From: Burkholderia sp. BCC0322
GTDB taxonomy: Bacteria; Pseudomonadota; Gammaproteobacteria; Burkholderiales; Burkholderiaceae
Direction of reading: 5' to 3'
Assembly (NCBI RefSeq): GCF_902833045.1
Contig: NZ_CADFDU010000013.1
Coordinates: 147,498-211,497 of the forward strand
DNA length: 64,000 nt
Shown: piece by piece, positions 29,057-40,815 of the stretch
How positions within the stretch are numbered: the first letter of the stretch is position 1
Layout: the number at the start of each line of letters is the position of its first letter
Made by a program: the position numbers and the translations under genes
Notes under the pieces: model-generated
The model's database searches: none
What the model was told of the DNA's origin: nothing
Seen by the model: the letters and a program-made list of their open reading frames with translations, nothing else

Positions 29057-29488
29057 ATGCCGACATCCGAAGAAAAAGCCGCGTTCTCGGAACGCCTGAA
29101 ATTCGCCCTGCGGCGCAGCCCGGAGAAGATCGCGGGTGCGACGGAGCTGGCGAACCGATTCAATCTGCGCCATCGCGGAGCGCAGCCCGTTTCGCCGCAA
29201 ACCGCGCATAAATGGCTGACGGGCCGCACGATCCCGACGTCGGACAAACTCGCCACGCTCGCCGAATGGCTGCGCGTCGAGGTCCACTGGCTGCACTACG
29301 GCCCGTCGCCGAGCGTGATCGAACGCCCGACGCCGCAACCGCTGCCGCGCGACGAGCGCTATCCGCTGACGCCCGAGACGATCGAACTCGCGTCGAAGAT
29401 CGAAGCGCTAGCGCCGCATCATCGCTACCTCGTGCAGGAACTGGTCGAGCAGTTCTACGGCGACGCGGGCGAATCGAAGAAGGGCTGA
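29057..29488 (+). CDS. small HTH transcriptional regulator
   Basis: A 143-residue protein with an XRE-like helix-turn-helix in the N-terminal half (ATELANRFNLRHRGAQPVSP then QTAHKWLTGRTIPTSDKLATL), as in phage-type repressors, and a C-terminal helical segment that may dimerise. ATG 29057 lies after a CTCCCCC stretch, with no strong ribosome site. Its genomic place between mnmE and yidC suggests a conserved but uncharacterised regulator rather than a phage gene. Confidence 0.75.
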   Translation: MPTSEEKAAFSERLKFALRRSPEKIAGATELANRFNLRHRGAQPVSPQTAHKWLTGRTIPTSDKLATLAEWLRVEVHWLHYGPSPSVIERPTPQPLPRDERYPLTPETIELASKIEALAPHHRYLVQELVEQFYGDAGESKKG

Positions 29489-29515
29489 GCCCGCACCACC
29501 GGATCCGCACAAAGC

Positions 29516-29550
29516 AAAAAGCCGCATGGGCGAACCATGCGGCTTTTTTT
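29516..29550. terminator. bidirectional terminator
   Basis: AAAAAGCCGCATGG (29516-29529) pairs with CCATGCGGCTTTTT (29535-29548) around a short loop, with A-tract and T-tract on the two sides. It lies between the convergent HTH gene and yidC and should stop both. Confidence 0.88.
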
Positions 29551-29595
29551 CGTGCGTCGCGGGGCGAACGCGCCGCCCCGTGCGAGCAACGGGCG

Positions 29596-31260
29596 TCAGG
29601 CCGGTTTCTTCTTGGCCCCGCCGAGCTTGCGCGTGATGTAGTACTGCTGCGCGATCGACAGCACGTTGTTCACGACGTAGTACAGCACGAGGCCGGCCGG
29701 GAAGAAGAAGAACATCACCGAGAACGCGATCGGCATGAACTTCATCATCTTCGCCTGGACCGGGTCCGGCGGGGTCGGGTTCAGGCTCGTCTGCACGTAC
29801 ATCGAGACGGCCATCAGCACCGGCAGGATGAAGAACGGATCGCGCTGCGACAGGTCGTGAATCCACAGAACCCACGGCGCGCCGCGCATTTCGACCGACG
29901 CGAGCAGCACCCAGTACAGCGAGATGAACACCGGGATCTGGATCACGACCGGCAGGCAGCCGCCGAACGGATTGACCTTCTCGGTCTTGTACAGCTCCAT
30001 CAGCGCGGCGTTCATCTTCTGCGGATCGCTCTTGAAGCGTTCGCGCAGCGCCTGCATGCGCGGCGTGATTTCCTTCATGCGCGCCATCGACTTGTAGCTC
30101 GCAGCCGACAGCGGGAAGAACACGGCCTTGATCAGGATCGTCAGCAGCACGATCGACCAGCCCCAGTTGCCGATGTAGCTGTGGATCTTCTCGAGCAGCC
30201 AGAACAGCGGCTTCGCGATGATCGTCACCCAGCCGTAGTCCTTCACGAGCTCCAGGCCCGGCGCGATGCCTTCGAGCATGCGCTCTTCTTCCGGACCGGC
30301 GAACAGGCGTGCCTGCACGTCGGCCGACTGGCCCGGCGCGATCGCGGCGACCGGCTGCTTCACGCCGACGCGGTACAGCGTCGGATCGATCTTCTCGGCG
30401 TAGATGTCGCGCTTCACGCCCTGCTGCGGAATCCATGCCGACGCGAAGTAGTGCTGCACCATCGCGACCCAGCCGTTGTCGGCAGAGGTCACGTAGTCAG
30501 CCTTGTTCTTGTCGAGGTCGCTGAAGTTGATCTTCTGGAAGTGCTTCGCGTCCGTGTAGACCGCCGGCCCGAGGAACGTGTGCGAGAACATCGGCGTTTC
30601 GACGGCCGTGTTGTCGCGCACCAATTCCATGTAGACCGTCGGCGTGACAGGCGCCGTGCCGACGTTGTCGATCTTGGTGTCGACGCCGATCACATAGCTG
30701 CCGCGCGTGAACGTGTAGGTCTTCACGACCTTCACGCCGCCCTTCACCGGCGATTCGAACGACAGCTTCAGCGAATTCTGGTCACCCGTCAGCGACGTCG
30801 AGCCGGGGTTCAGCTGCGTGTAGACGTCGTTGTGGTTCGGGAAATCGCCGCCGAGCAGGCCCGAGCGTGCGAGATACGTGTGGCCGGCCGTGTGGTCGAA
30901 CAGCGTGATGTACAGGTCGGGCTGCTTGCCGTCGCCCTGCTTCTTCAGCGTCAGCTTCGCGAGCGTGCCGCCGCGCGTGTCGATTTCGCCGTCATACACG
31001 TCGGTCGAGAACTTCACGAGCTGCGCCTGGGCGGCCGGTGCCGTCGTCGACGGTGCGGCGCCGGCTGCGGCGGCAGGCACTTCACCTGCGGTCGTCGTCG
31101 CGCCCGTGCCCGATGCGCCGCCGGCAGCGGCCGCGGGGGCCGTCTGCGTGGCGCTCGGGAAGAACATCGACGGGCGTCCATGGGAACGCTGCCAGTTGTC
31201 GTACAGCATGACAGCTGACATGAAGAAGATCACCCATAGGACGGTGCGTTTGATATCCAT
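29596..31260 (-). CDS. yidC: membrane protein insertase YidC
   Basis: A 554-residue insertase that places proteins in the inner membrane alone or with SecYEG. The N-terminal anchor is [17 protein letters not shown]; an A/P/T-rich linker and the large periplasmic beta domain (about 95-340) follow, and then the conserved five-helix core with the [19 protein letters not shown] and [10 protein letters not shown] stretches. The C-terminus is basic ([10 protein letters not shown]), as for ribosome contact. It follows yidD by 8 bases in the rpmH-rnpA-yidD-yidC operon. Confidence 0.97.
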   Translation of the reverse strand: MDIKRTVLWVIFFMSAVMLYDNWQRSHGRPSMFFPSATQTAPAAAAGGASGTGATTTAGEVPAAAAGAAPSTTAPAAQAQLVKFSTDVYDGEIDTRGGTLAKLTLKKQGDGKQPDLYITLFDHTAGHTYLARSGLLGGDFPNHNDVYTQLNPGSTSLTGDQNSLKLSFESPVKGGVKVVKTYTFTRGSYVIGVDTKIDNVGTAPVTPTVYMELVRDNTAVETPMFSHTFLGPAVYTDAKHFQKINFSDLDKNKADYVTSADNGWVAMVQHYFASAWIPQQGVKRDIYAEKIDPTLYRVGVKQPVAAIAPGQSADVQARLFAGPEEERMLEGIAPGLELVKDYGWVTIIAKPLFWLLEKIHSYIGNWGWSIVLLTILIKAVFFPLSAASYKSMARMKEITPRMQALRERFKSDPQKMNAALMELYKTEKVNPFGGCLPVVIQIPVFISLYWVLLASVEMRGAPWVLWIHDLSQRDPFFILPVLMAVSMYVQTSLNPTPPDPVQAKMMKFMPIAFSVMFFFFPAGLVLYYVVNNVLSIAQQYYITRKLGGAKKKPA

Positions 31261-31268
31261 GCGTTGTC

Positions 31269-31535
31269 TCAGAGTCGATGGGACCGCGCGTCGGCTTCGC
31301 CGCGAGCGCGAGTGTCGGAGTTGGGCGGCGGGACGAGGTCGATGCCGCCCGCGGAAAACGGATGGCATCGGCACACGCGCCTGACGGCGAGATACGTGCC
31401 GCGCGCGGCGCCATGATACTGGATTGCCTCGCGCGCGTAATCCGAACAGGAAGGATAAAAACGGCAACGGTTGCCGAGCATCGGGCTCACGGCAACCTTG
31501 TAGAAGCGCAGCAACGCGATCAAGACCGTTTCCAT
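31269..31535 (-). CDS. yidD: membrane protein insertion efficiency factor YidD
   Basis: An 88-residue protein with the YidD signature [27 protein letters not shown] and [13 protein letters not shown]. It is a small membrane-associated protein that helps YidC-dependent insertion. The cysteines in [10 protein letters not shown] and CRCHP are the conserved ones. It sits between rnpA and yidC, as in most bacteria. Confidence 0.95.
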   Translation of the reverse strand: METVLIALLRFYKVAVSPMLGNRCRFYPSCSDYAREAIQYHGAARGTYLAVRRVCRCHPFSAGGIDLVPPPNSDTRARGEADARSHRL

Positions 31536-31610
31536 ACCTTGGGCGGCGCCGTTCAGCGCCGCGTCAAAACCGGCCGGGCAGGCGCGAACGCCGCACCGGG
31601 CACGGATGCG

Positions 31611-32081
31611 TCACTCGGACGCGGGCTTCGACGCACGGCGGGCGATTTCCCGGACTGCCCTGTCGAGCAGCTCGCGGATCTCGGCCGCGCACATCGCCGC
31701 GAGCGGGGCGGAAGCCGCGCTCGGCAGCGCTTTCTTGTCGAAGCGCGTGTGCTGCCGCAGCAGCAGGTCGTAACCGGCGAATTCGGCCCGGCGCAAGCGA
31801 AACGCGTCGCGCGCCAGCCGCTTCACGAGATTACGCGTGACTGCACGCGGCGCATACTTCTTGCCGACGACGAGCCCCAGACGCGCGGGCTGACCGGTCG
31901 GCTTGCCGTAAATCACGAAGTGCGCGGAGCGCCGCCAGGGACGCAAACGAAAAACGGATGAAAATTCATCCGTTTTCAGAAGTCGCGCAGATTTCGGGAA
32001 GGCGGCTTTCGTCTGCGACGGATTCGCACCCGGCTCGACGGCACCTTCCGCAGGACTGCGGACGGCGGACACAGCGCGCAA
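31611..32081 (-). CDS. rnpA: ribonuclease P protein component
   Basis: The RNase P protein subunit, which helps the RNA component mature tRNA 5' ends. The core runs from [18 protein letters not shown] through [19 protein letters not shown] to [11 protein letters not shown], the conserved RNR-like basic helix. At 156 residues it is longer than the usual 110-135, owing to an N-terminal extension of about 28 residues from the ATG at 32081, six bases after rpmH. A start nearer to FPKSARLL is possible, but no better one is visible. Confidence 0.93.
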   Translation of the reverse strand: MRAVSAVRSPAEGAVEPGANPSQTKAAFPKSARLLKTDEFSSVFRLRPWRRSAHFVIYGKPTGQPARLGLVVGKKYAPRAVTRNLVKRLARDAFRLRRAEFAGYDLLLRQHTRFDKKALPSAASAPLAAMCAAEIRELLDRAVREIARRASKPASE

Positions 32082-32087
32082 CCTGCC

Positions 32088-32222
32088 TTAGATGGCGAGG
32101 CGCTTGCGGCCCTTCGCGCGGCGAGCGTTGATGACCTTGCGGCCACCTGCCGTCTTCATGCGGACACGGAAGCCATGGGTGCGCTTGCGGCGCGTCACGG
32201 ACGGTTGGTAAGTACGTTTCAT
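32088..32222 (-). CDS. rpmH: 50S ribosomal protein L34
   Basis: The 44-residue L34 protein, [18 protein letters not shown] followed by [17 protein letters not shown] and AKGRKRLAI, is full length and typical. It is the first gene of the rpmH-rnpA-yidD-yidC operon, divergent from dnaA. A consensus-like promoter lies about 120 bases upstream. Confidence 0.98.
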
Positions 32223-32337
32223 GATGTTCTCACTTGTTCGAGAATGTCGAAATTCAGGGGACCGCGTGCCCTTAACCGGAGGCATTCGGGCGAACGCAAT
32301 CGCCGGGAATACAGGATTGGTTTTCGCGGAACCCGCT

Positions 32338-32366
32338 ATTTAAACCGTTTTTCTCTTGACGGTCAA
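32338..32366 (-). promoter_or_regulatory. rpmH operon promoter
   Basis: On the minus strand TTGACC (32366-32361), a 17-base spacer and TTAAAT (32343-32338) form a good sigma70 promoter about 115 bases before rpmH. A second TTGACT lies 14 bases further upstream. Confidence 0.6.
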
Positions 32367-32432
32367 TACTTTACGAGTCAAGCGCCTGTGCCGGCCCGCG
32401 CCGATCCGGCCCCGCGACCCACCAACCCAGCC

Positions 32433-32441
32433 TGTGGATAA
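32433..32441 (-). promoter_or_regulatory. DnaA box upstream of dnaA
   Basis: TGTGGATAA is the reverse complement of the consensus TTATCCACA. It lies in the 421-base rpmH-dnaA intergenic region, about 200 bases before dnaA. As it is the only perfect box there, it fits dnaA autoregulation better than a full replication origin. Confidence 0.65.
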
Positions 32442-32643
32442 GTCCCGCTGTGGCTGCGTTTGGCGGTAGAATCTCGCCTTATCTCCAAGAATCCCGCACG
32501 CCGCTTCGGCTCCCGCCTGCCTCTGCACGACTGTGACGCAGGCGTCCGAGGCGCGCTCGCACGACCGCTTCGGGCCTTGTCGCGCCATCGCGACAAGGGC
32601 GCCGGCGAGCCGCGCTGTGCATGCAAAAAACGACAGCTACTTG

Positions 32644-34221
32644 ATGAACGATTTCTGGCAACACTGTTCCGCACTGCTGGAGCGCGAGCTGACGCCCCAG
32701 CAGTACGTGACGTGGATCAAACCCTTGGCCCCGGTGGCCTTCGATGCGTCGGCGAACACGCTGTCCATCGCCGCGCCGAACCGCTTCAAGCTGGACTGGG
32801 TCAAGAGCCAGTTTTCGGGCCGGATCTCCGATCTGGCCCGGGATTTCTGGAACGCGCCGATCGAAGTCCAGTTCGTCCTCGATCCGAAGGCCGGCATGCG
32901 CAGCGCCGCGACAGGCGCCACGTCGGCTGCCGCCCCGCGCGCGCCGCTGCAACCGGGCGGCCCGGCCGCCGCGGTGGCTGCGATCGCCGCGAACCTGAGC
33001 GCGAATGCCGCCGCTGCACCCGCCGCGCCGGCCGACGTGCCGATGACGCCGCCTGCCGCCGCCGCGCACCACCTGAACGCCGACGACGCCGACATCGACC
33101 TGCCGAGCCTGCCCGCGCACGAGGCGGCCGCCGGCCGCCGCACGTGGCGCCCGGGCCCCGGTGCGGCCCCCGCCAACGGCGAAGCCGATTCGATGTACGA
33201 GCGCTCGAAGCTGAACCCCGTGCTCACGTTCGACAACTTCGTGACCGGCAAGGCGAACCAGTTGGCGCGCGCCGCCGCGATCCAGGTCGCGGACAACCCC
33301 GGCATCTCGTACAACCCGTTGTTCCTGTACGGCGGCGTCGGCCTCGGCAAGACCCACCTGATCCACGCGATCGGCAACCAGCTGCTGCTCGACAAGGCCG
33401 GCGCGCGGATCCGCTACATCCACGCCGAGCAATACGTGTCCGACGTGGTGAAGGCATACCAGCGCAAGGCGTTCGACGACTTCAAGCGCTACTACCACTC
33501 GCTCGACCTGCTGCTGATCGACGATATCCAGTTCTTCTCCGGCAAGTCGCGCACGCAAGAGGAATTCTTCTACGCGTTCGAGGCGCTGGTCGCGAACAAG
33601 GCGCAGGTGATCATCACCAGCGACACGTATCCGAAGGAAATCTCGGGCATCGACGATCGCCTGATCTCGCGCTTCGACTCGGGCCTCACCGTCGCGATCG
33701 AGCCGCCCGAGCTGGAAATGCGCGTCGCGATCCTGATGCGCAAGGCGCAGTCGGAAGGCGTGAACCTGTCGGAGGACGTCGCGTTCTTCGTCGCGAAGCA
33801 CCTGCGCTCGAACGTGCGCGAGCTCGAGGGCGCGCTGCGCAAGATCCTCGCGTATTCGAAGTTCCACGGCCGCGAGATCTCGATCGAGCTGACCAAGGAA
33901 GCGCTGAAGGATCTGCTGACCGTGCAGAACCGGCAGATTTCGGTCGAGAACATCCAGAAGACCGTCGCCGACTTCTACAACATCAAGGTCGCCGACATGT
34001 ATTCGAAGAAGCGTCCCGCGAACATCGCGCGGCCGCGGCAGATCGCGATGTACCTGGCGAAGGAACTCACGCAGAAGAGCCTGCCGGAAATCGGCGAGCT
34101 GTTCGGCGGGCGCGATCACACCACCGTGCTGCACGCCGTGCGCAAGATCGCCGACGAGCGCAGCAAGGACGCGCAGCTCAACCACGAGCTGCACGTGCTG
34201 GAACAGACGCTGAAGGGCTGA
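32644..34221 (+). CDS. dnaA: chromosomal replication initiator DnaA
   Basis: A 525-residue initiator. Domain I starts [16 protein letters not shown]; domain II is a long Ala/Pro-rich linker (about 85-180), as is usual in beta-proteobacteria; domain III has Walker [10 protein letters not shown] at about 230-238 and Walker [11 protein letters not shown]; domain IV carries the DNA-binding [14 protein letters not shown]. The start at 32644 keeps the family N-terminus; a longer frame would add a Pro/Arg-rich leader without homology. No strong ribosome site is seen. Confidence 0.97.
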   Translation: MNDFWQHCSALLERELTPQQYVTWIKPLAPVAFDASANTLSIAAPNRFKLDWVKSQFSGRISDLARDFWNAPIEVQFVLDPKAGMRSAATGATSAAAPRAPLQPGGPAAAVAAIAANLSANAAAAPAAPADVPMTPPAAAAHHLNADDADIDLPSLPAHEAAAGRRTWRPGPGAAPANGEADSMYERSKLNPVLTFDNFVTGKANQLARAAAIQVADNPGISYNPLFLYGGVGLGKTHLIHAIGNQLLLDKAGARIRYIHAEQYVSDVVKAYQRKAFDDFKRYYHSLDLLLIDDIQFFSGKSRTQEEFFYAFEALVANKAQVIITSDTYPKEISGIDDRLISRFDSGLTVAIEPPELEMRVAILMRKAQSEGVNLSEDVAFFVAKHLRSNVRELEGALRKILAYSKFHGREISIELTKEALKDLLTVQNRQISVENIQKTVADFYNIKVADMYSKKRPANIARPRQIAMYLAKELTQKSLPEIGELFGGRDHTTVLHAVRKIADERSKDAQLNHELHVLEQTLKG

Positions 34222-34250
34222 GCGCGCGGGCGCGCTTGATAATTCCGCCT

Positions 34251-34273
34251 CCGCCCCAATTTAAGGGGGGCGG
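34251..34273 (+). terminator. dnaA-dnaN intergenic hairpin
   Basis: CCGCCCC (34251-34257) pairs with GGGGCGG (34267-34273) and TTCGGTTTT follows. It may be a weak terminator or attenuator that partly separates dnaA from dnaN. Confidence 0.45.
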
Positions 34274-34390
34274 TTCGGTTTTGAGGCACAATACTGGTTT
34301 GACCGCTCCGGCGGTGGCGGGCCAAGAGCCCGGCCGGCGGGGCGCTGCGTGGCTGCTGCGCTGCAGGCCGTTACTCAACGAAGGAACTCT

Positions 34391-38163
<3,773 letters not shown>

Positions 38164-38173
38164 GGCTGTAGGT

Positions 38174-38239
38174 TGTCAGAGATAGTGAAAAACGTGTCAC
38201 TGAGATGAAAAAAAATTCTCAGAGATCGTGAAAATTTGG
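38174..38239 (+). repeat. three repeats like TnsB-binding sites (island end)
   Basis: Three imperfect copies begin at 38174 (TGTCAGAGATAGTGAAAAA), 38195 (TGTCACTGAGATGAAAAAA) and 38217 (TCTCAGAGATCGTGAAAA), spaced 21 and 22 bases. Tn7-type right ends carry overlapping TnsB sites of about this spacing and begin with TGT. They start 10 bases after the gyrB stop, with tnsA to the right. No inverted partner was found in the window. IS21-type ends can look similar, which is the main alternative. Confidence 0.55.
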
Positions 38240-38249
38240 CCATTTTTGT

Positions 38250-38257
38250 AGCCCGGT
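38250..38257 (+). repeat. IS target-site duplication, left copy
   Basis: AGCCCGGT directly precedes the IS left terminus and recurs exactly at 39632-39639 after the right terminus. Eight bases is the usual duplication for this IS family. Confidence 0.85.
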
Positions 38258-39631
38258 GAACCTGTCCGCATTTTTGTGGGCGAAGCGGTTGAACAAGGTG
38301 TTATCCGCGCGCCTGCATAAAACGCTCACCGAACAGGATAGCAAACTGGTTCATCGCTGATTTCCAGTCGAAGGTCGCGCGCACGTTCTTGGCCAGCACG
38401 TTGCGCAGCGCGAGCCAGAGCAGCTTGATGGCAGCCTCGTCATTCGGGAAGTGACCGCGGGTCTTGATGATCTTGCGCAACTGCATGTTTAGACTTTCTA
38501 TGGCGTTCGTCGTGTACACAACCCGTCGAATCTCCGGCGGAAACACGAAGAACGGTATGACGTGCTCCCAGGCGCGCTGCCACGATTGCACGATGGTCGG
38601 GTATTTCTCGCCCCAGGGGCCGTCAGCGAAGTCTTGCAGCGCCTGTCTTGCCGCGTCTTCGCTGACGGCCGCGTAGATCGGGCGCAGTGCCTGCGCAACG
38701 GCCTTGCGGTCCTTCCAGCCGGCATATTCGAGGCTGTTGCGGATCAGATGCACGATGCAGGTCTGGACGGTCGTCCTGGGATAGGCCGCGCCGATCGCCT
38801 CGGTCAGCCCCTTCAGGCCATCGACCACGGCGATCAGGATGTCCTGACAGCCGCGCGTCTTGAGCTCGTTGAACACCTTGAGCCAGAACTTGGCGCCCTC
38901 GGTCTGCTCGATCCATAGTCCCAGCACGTCGCGCTGGCCGTCAGCCTGGATACCCAGCGCGAGATACACCGCCTTGTTGCTGACCACGCCGTCGTCGCGG
39001 ATCTTGACCCGCAACGCGTCGAAGAACACGACCGGATACATCGCCTCGAGCGGGCGGTTCTGCCAGGTCAGCGCGTCGGCCATCACCTCGTCGGTGACCG
39101 AGCTGATGAAATCGGGCGAGACCTCGGTGCCGTAGTGCTCGGCCAGAAACGCCTGAATCTCGCGCACGCTCATGCCGCGCGCGTACATCGCGATGATGCG
39201 CTCGTCAAAGCCGGTGAAGCGGCGTTCGTGCTTGGGGATCAGGATCGGCTCGAAGCTGCCGTCGCGGTCGCGGGGCACTTCGACCCGGACCGGGCCTCGA
39301 TCGGTGATGACTGTCTTGCCGCTGGCGCCGTTACGCTCGTTGGCTTGCCCGGCCGGCTTGGGCTGGCCCGGCGAGTAGCCCAGATGCAGATTCATCTCGG
39401 CGCCCATCGCGCGTTCGATGAGCGCCTTGTTGAACGCCAGCATCAAGTCCTGCACCTCGGCGGGCGACATCGGCCCCTTGACCAACTGGTCCAGCAATTC
39501 CTTGGGCAGTTCAGGCAGCGGCCCGCGGGCCGCTGCCTGTGAGGCTACCGTTCGTCTTTTCTGCTTCATCGGCATATCCATGATTTTTACCTCTTATGAT
39601 ATGCCCCGCCCACGAAATCACGGATAGGTCC
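38258..39631 (-). mobile_element. IS256-family insertion sequence, complete
   Basis: A 1374 bp element with imperfect terminal inverted repeats: the left end reads GAACCTGTCCGCATTTTTGT and the right end, reversed, reads GGACCTATCCGTGATTTCGT. It carries one intact transposase on the minus strand and is flanked by 8 bp duplications. With the IS removed, TAGCCCGG and CCGGGCTA rejoin as an 8 bp stem followed by TTTTATT, so it landed in the arm of a terminator-like hairpin. Confidence 0.9.
38301..39581 (-). CDS. IS256-family transposase
   Basis: A 426-residue Mutator-type transposase. The acidic triad appears in FFDALRVKIRD, AVVDGLKGLTEA and TTNAIESLN. The length and N-terminal ELLDQLV, LNLHLGYSPGQ and RRFTGFDERI segments fit an intact, probably active enzyme. 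The start at 39581 follows AGAGGT by about 8 bases. It lies fully within the two inverted repeats. Confidence 0.95.
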   Translation of the reverse strand: MDMPMKQKRRTVASQAAARGPLPELPKELLDQLVKGPMSPAEVQDLMLAFNKALIERAMGAEMNLHLGYSPGQPKPAGQANERNGASGKTVITDRGPVRVEVPRDRDGSFEPILIPKHERRFTGFDERIIAMYARGMSVREIQAFLAEHYGTEVSPDFISSVTDEVMADALTWQNRPLEAMYPVVFFDALRVKIRDDGVVSNKAVYLALGIQADGQRDVLGLWIEQTEGAKFWLKVFNELKTRGCQDILIAVVDGLKGLTEAIGAAYPRTTVQTCIVHLIRNSLEYAGWKDRKAVAQALRPIYAAVSEDAARQALQDFADGPWGEKYPTIVQSWQRAWEHVIPFFVFPPEIRRVVYTTNAIESLNMQLRKIIKTRGHFPNDEAAIKLLWLALRNVLAKNVRATFDWKSAMNQFAILFGERFMQARG

Positions 39632-39639
39632 AGCCCGGT
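39632..39639 (+). repeat. IS target-site duplication, right copy
   Basis: AGCCCGGT, identical to 38250-38257, directly follows the IS right terminus. Confidence 0.85.
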
Positions 39640-40116
39640 CGACTACCCATGTCTTCCGGGCTATTTTATTCTACGGCGCCCCCGAGCTGGCAACGTTAAT
39701 GCAATAAATATTGCATATTGCACTAGTGAAAATAATCAGCGCACCAATAATCTCAAGGCATTGCATATATCACCCAGCAAGAGCAATTCTCGGCACAAAA
39801 ATACTGCAATAATCATTGACCGCGCGCCGACAATCAATAAAATAACGTCTTCGCTGGAAAAAGATGCTAATTTTAAGCAGGACTGTGCTTGCCGATTGAT
39901 TTTGCAGTGATCCAAAAACTGGAGGACAGAATGTAAAAACGGAGCAAACCCCCTATTGGAAGCTTGCCCCGCTGGTGGGAGCTGGCGCTACCCGATCTGG
40001 ACAATCGAAGTATCGTCAATCCCCCGCCTGCGGTCAAGTTTTTGCGCCCAATTTTTTCTGATCTCGCAAGTCGAGAGGGCTTAATACGCCCTTTTAATTT
40101 GCGATCGGAGCGAATC
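39640..40116 (+). promoter_or_regulatory. A/T-rich tns leader region
   Basis: About 475 bases upstream of tnsA without a gene. They include the right arm of the hairpin split by the IS (CCGGGCTA, 39656-39663), a palindrome ATGCAAT-AAAT-ATTGCAT (39699-39716), and two copies of ATTGCATAT (39710-39718 and 39760-39768). These may be transposase or regulator sites and the tns promoter. A possible small ORF here has no ribosome site. Confidence 0.4.
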
Positions 40117-40815
40117 ATGCAAAACAAACCGCATGCCGCTATCAGTTCGATGGCTAGGCAGGGGATTCATCATACTCCTGCACGACACGTGGTACGGCCG
40201 ACCGGTGGGAATTTCCGTGGCTGGTTCCCTTCCTTAAAGTCAGGCAGATCAGTGGCGTTCGAGTCATTGATTGAGCGTGACGCTTTGCTTCTCTTCGAGT
40301 TCTCTCGCGGCATCGTCAGCTATCGAGAGCAACCTTACTCGATCTATTACTCGTTCAACGGTCGGTCGCGGAGATACACCCCGGACTTTGAACTCACTCT
40401 CGCCAGCGGCGCAGTGCTACTCATTGAGGTCAAACCAGAAGAACGAGCGCGCGCACCAGACGAAGACAAACGGCTTCGCCGAATCACCGACCATTTCGCT
40501 GAGTTCAGTGTGCCATTTCGAGTTTTGACGGACACCCAGATTCGTAGCGGAGCGCTTCTGTCGAACCTGAACACGTTGTTCCCTTATCTAAGTGACTCGA
40601 TGTCAGGGCTTCAACGACGAATGGCTATAGCACCGCTCCTCGACGAGCCATTCCTAACGGTCGCACATGCCCGCGCTCGTCTCGGATCGACCACGGAAGT
40701 TTGGCGGCTCCTCGCGCTCAATCTACTGTTCTGCGACCTACGTCAGCCGTTGAGCGACTCGACTGCATTGTCCGTACAAAAACGTGAGCCGAGCGATGAA
40801 GAGCTATATTTTTAA
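40117..40815 (+). CDS. tnsA: TnsA-like transposon endonuclease
   Basis: A 232-residue TnsA. The PD-(D/E)XK active site is visible as Glu53 (SLIERD), Asp90 (YTPDFEL) and Glu104/Lys106 (LLIEVKPEE), the set that cuts the 5' ends in Tn7. The C-terminal half is the helical domain that contacts TnsC. Having TnsA predicts cut-and-paste movement instead of cointegrates. CGGAG six bases before ATG 40117 sets the start; the frame is open for 51 more codons upstream. It overlaps tnsB by 20 bases. Confidence 0.88.
   Translation: MQNKPHAAISSMARQGIHHTPARHVVRPTGGNFRGWFPSLKSGRSVAFESLIERDALLLFEFSRGIVSYREQPYSIYYSFNGRSRRYTPDFELTLASGAVLLIEVKPEERARAPDEDKRLRRITDHFAEFSVPFRVLTDTQIRSGALLSNLNTLFPYLSDSMSGLQRRMAIAPLLDEPFLTVAHARARLGSTTEVWRLLALNLLFCDLRQPLSDSTALSVQKREPSDEELYF

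Noticed and set aside
32223-32643. oriC between rpmH and dnaA
   Set aside because: One perfect DnaA box only, and no clear repeat cluster or long A/T-rich stretch.
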